A stretch of DNA of 64,000 nucleotides from Amaranthus tricolor (lineage: Eukaryota > Streptophyta > Magnoliopsida > Caryophyllales > Amaranthaceae). Location: assembly GCF_026212465.1 (NCBI RefSeq), contig NC_080058.1, forward strand, positions 5,183,501 through 5,247,500, written 5' to 3'. Made by a program: the position numbers and the translations under genes. A model generated the notes under the pieces. That model searched no databases. It was given only the letters and a program-made list of their open reading frames with translations, and was not told where the DNA came from. Shown here one piece after another: positions 62,004-64,000 of this stretch (within the stretch, counting starts at the first letter, position 1; each line of letters begins with the position of its first letter).

Positions 62004-62905
62004 AACATACATGACATATTAGGTTGGACCTTTTTTCAATAATATTGAACAAAAACCGATATTTGTGTCTCATGTGGATGCAGATCTAAGCATAGGTTGT
62101 GCCTATGTTATTCGGTTGTTAGTTTGACAAGTGCTCAACTTTACTTCTGCAAATACTTTTGTCTTCTTCAATAAGGATTAAGTGATTTTACCCCTTGTCC
62201 GTGTTGATAAATCTAAATTAAAAAAATAAAAAATCTCTTATTTCTTTATTTTTTTATTATTTTCTTTTTTGTCAATTTCTTGCTTTTATTACATTTATAT
62301 ATTTTTAGAGAACATACATGACACATATTAGATTGGATCCTTTTTCAATGATATTAAGCAAAACTGAAATTTATGTCTCATAATCGATGCAGATCTAAGC
62401 ATGGGTCGTGCCAATATTGTTTGGTTGTTAGTTTGACAAGTGCTCAACTTTACTTCTAATAATCTTTTTGTCTTCTTCAATAAGGATTAAGTGATTTTAC
62501 TCCTTGTTCGTATTGATAAGCCTAATTTGAAAAAATAAAAAATCTCTTATTTCTTTATTTTTTTATTATTTTTTTATGGTCAATTCCTTGATTTTATTAT
62601 TTATATAATTTTTAGAGAACATACATGACACATATTGGGTTGGACCATTTTTTAATAATAATGAACAAAATCGAAATTTGTGTCTCATAATCGATGCAAA
62701 TCTAAGCACGGGTCGTGCCTATGTTGTTCGGTTGTTAATTTGACAAGTGCTCAATATTACTTCTAATAATCTTTTTGTCTTCTTCAATAAGGATTAAGTG
62801 ATTTTACTCCTTGTTTGTATTGATAAGCCTAAATTGAAAAAATAAAAAATCTCTTATTTCTTTATTTTTTATTATTTTTTTTTATCAATTCCTTGATTTT
62901 ATTAC
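62004..62905. repeat. Three-copy tandem repeat, about 307-bp unit
   Basis: Units start at about 62004, 62312 and 62619 with 'aacatacatgaca'. Each contains 'tctaagca..ggt.gtgcc', 'tttgacaagtgctcaa', 'cttcaataaggattaagtga' and a T-rich end. The third unit is cut at about 62905. Confidence 0.9.
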
Positions 62906-64000
62906 ATGATGTCATCCTACTAAAGAATGAGTGGATTCTAAGTAGCAAACACTAAATATCTAGAGATATATAGCTTATTTAAAGTGTAAAATTACGTCTT
63001 TATTGAGGCTTAAAAAAAGTAATTAAATCAAAACAAAATTATAAACTAATTAATCAACCATGATAATAATGTTATAGTTTTAATTCCAAATTTTAATCCC
63101 AAAAGATTAGGATTGACTACATGAACTCATATATCAGTTCGCTTAATCCCAAAATCATAAAATCAATATAAAATAAAATTTGAGACCCTCTATTTAGAGG
63201 GTTCTCTACGGTCTACAGTTACATACTCAATATCCCATCGACAAGTCAATAGAGTCACGGAATTAGCTCAACCAAAAGCATAAGCTAATGATTGAGGCTT
63301 AGGATATGCTATTACATACTCTAACACGTTCCCTTGACAAAAGTCCTTTGGGCTAGAAGTGTAGAAACAACACAAGTCTTCTTCATTCCTGACGTTAAAT
63401 ATTCCACTTTAAATGGGGGGTGATTGAATCGTGATCTCTAATCATACTGACTTCTAATATCATGTCAAAGAATTAACTTAATCAAAAATTTAATTTAATG
63501 GTTGAGGTTTCAAAATATATTATATAATTAAACAAATAAAAATGATTATGATGTAATAGGTGAAATGGGCATATATAAGTAGGCCAACGACCAAAGCTAT
63601 GCAACAAAACATAAAGAGTAAACCGTGGAGATCCTACATCCTTAAAAATAATGAAGTATTGTATTCTGAAGTGAGTCCAAAATCCAAATACGTGCTTAGT
63701 TGTTGTTTGTTTGATTCTACTAAGGAAACTAAATTATTGTGGTTATGACAAGTAACGTATTGTGCATGTTAGGTTATTAAGACCACATGGGTAGGACCTT
63801 CTTTTTTTGATTTCCTCTTCTTTATTATTATTTGGCTTCTTCTACTTATTAAGATAATTTAGTGCTCTTTTCTCCCACCGTACTTCTCACTTAGATCGAG
63901 AAAAATATCAATTCAATTTTGAACTTTTTTTTTTTTTTTTATGATTTTATGAATGAGATTAAAAGAAAAGCTAAATTTCCTATTTAAAAATTCAAATGTT
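62906..64000. other. Intergenic DNA with SINE-like copy and terminal duplicated flank
   Basis: A SINE-like repeat lies at about 63265-63500, and 63724-64000 matches 32544-32775. No supported gene; the 62-codon ORF at 63560 has no recognisable features. Confidence 0.4.

Overview
The window is AT-rich plant nuclear DNA, from a eudicot. The evidence is spliced genes with GT-AG introns, plant LTR retrotransposons, many hAT-type DNA elements with 8-bp target duplications, MITE-like foldbacks and tRNA-like SINE repeats. The recurring 'gagacggtctctcacaag' foldback style suggests Caryophyllales, but that rests on memory only. Three kinds of host gene can be supported. (1) A complete type-1 Ser/Thr protein phosphatase catalytic subunit (PP1/TOPP) lies on + at 49054-58162. 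Its introns are enlarged; intron 2 holds a solo LTR and intron 3 a Ty3/gypsy relic. (2) A complete six-exon ASCH-domain protein gene (348 aa) lies on - at 38901-43172. (3) Two families of very short secreted proline-rich protein genes lie on -: family A ('MGSSK...', best copy 5487-5780) and family B ('MK..., PPKPG', best copy 36576-36776).

The left 42 kb is a patchwork of direct segmental duplications. The tail of the ASCH last exon occurs five times: intact at 38.9 kb, in a pseudogene at 12.9/17.9 kb, and as bare tails at 4.2, 23.3 and 28.9 kb. The three bare tails share one breakpoint and are each followed by the same spacer and a family A gene, so one ancestral fusion was multiplied as a cassette. 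Family B genes are carried by a second duplicated block (about 7.7-11.4 and 34.0-36.8 kb). The 1-4.06, 25.0-26.9, 30.2-32.8 and 59.9-64.0 kb segments are copies of the DNA upstream of family A. Most copies are damaged: frameshift, premature stop, truncation, chimerism, loss of exon 1, or a Ty1/copia insertion.

The duplications supply internal empty sites. This lets several transposon insertions be bounded to the base: hAT elements at 966-2034, 2091-3060, 20742-22034 and 26037-26758, and the copia element at 13073-17936. A 1.25-kb terminal-inverted-repeat element at 31.3-32.5 kb carries nested hairpins and a very long ATT microsatellite. From 43 to 49 kb there is intergenic DNA with MITEs and an hAT transposase remnant. 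From 58.2 kb to the end the window holds repeats, MITEs, a three-copy 307-bp tandem repeat and another family A upstream copy.

No prokaryotic-style system, CRISPR array, rRNA gene or functional tRNA gene was seen. The least familiar biology is the pair of short secreted proline-rich peptide families and their repeated co-duplication with an ASCH-gene tail. All coordinates were read by eye; no database search was run.
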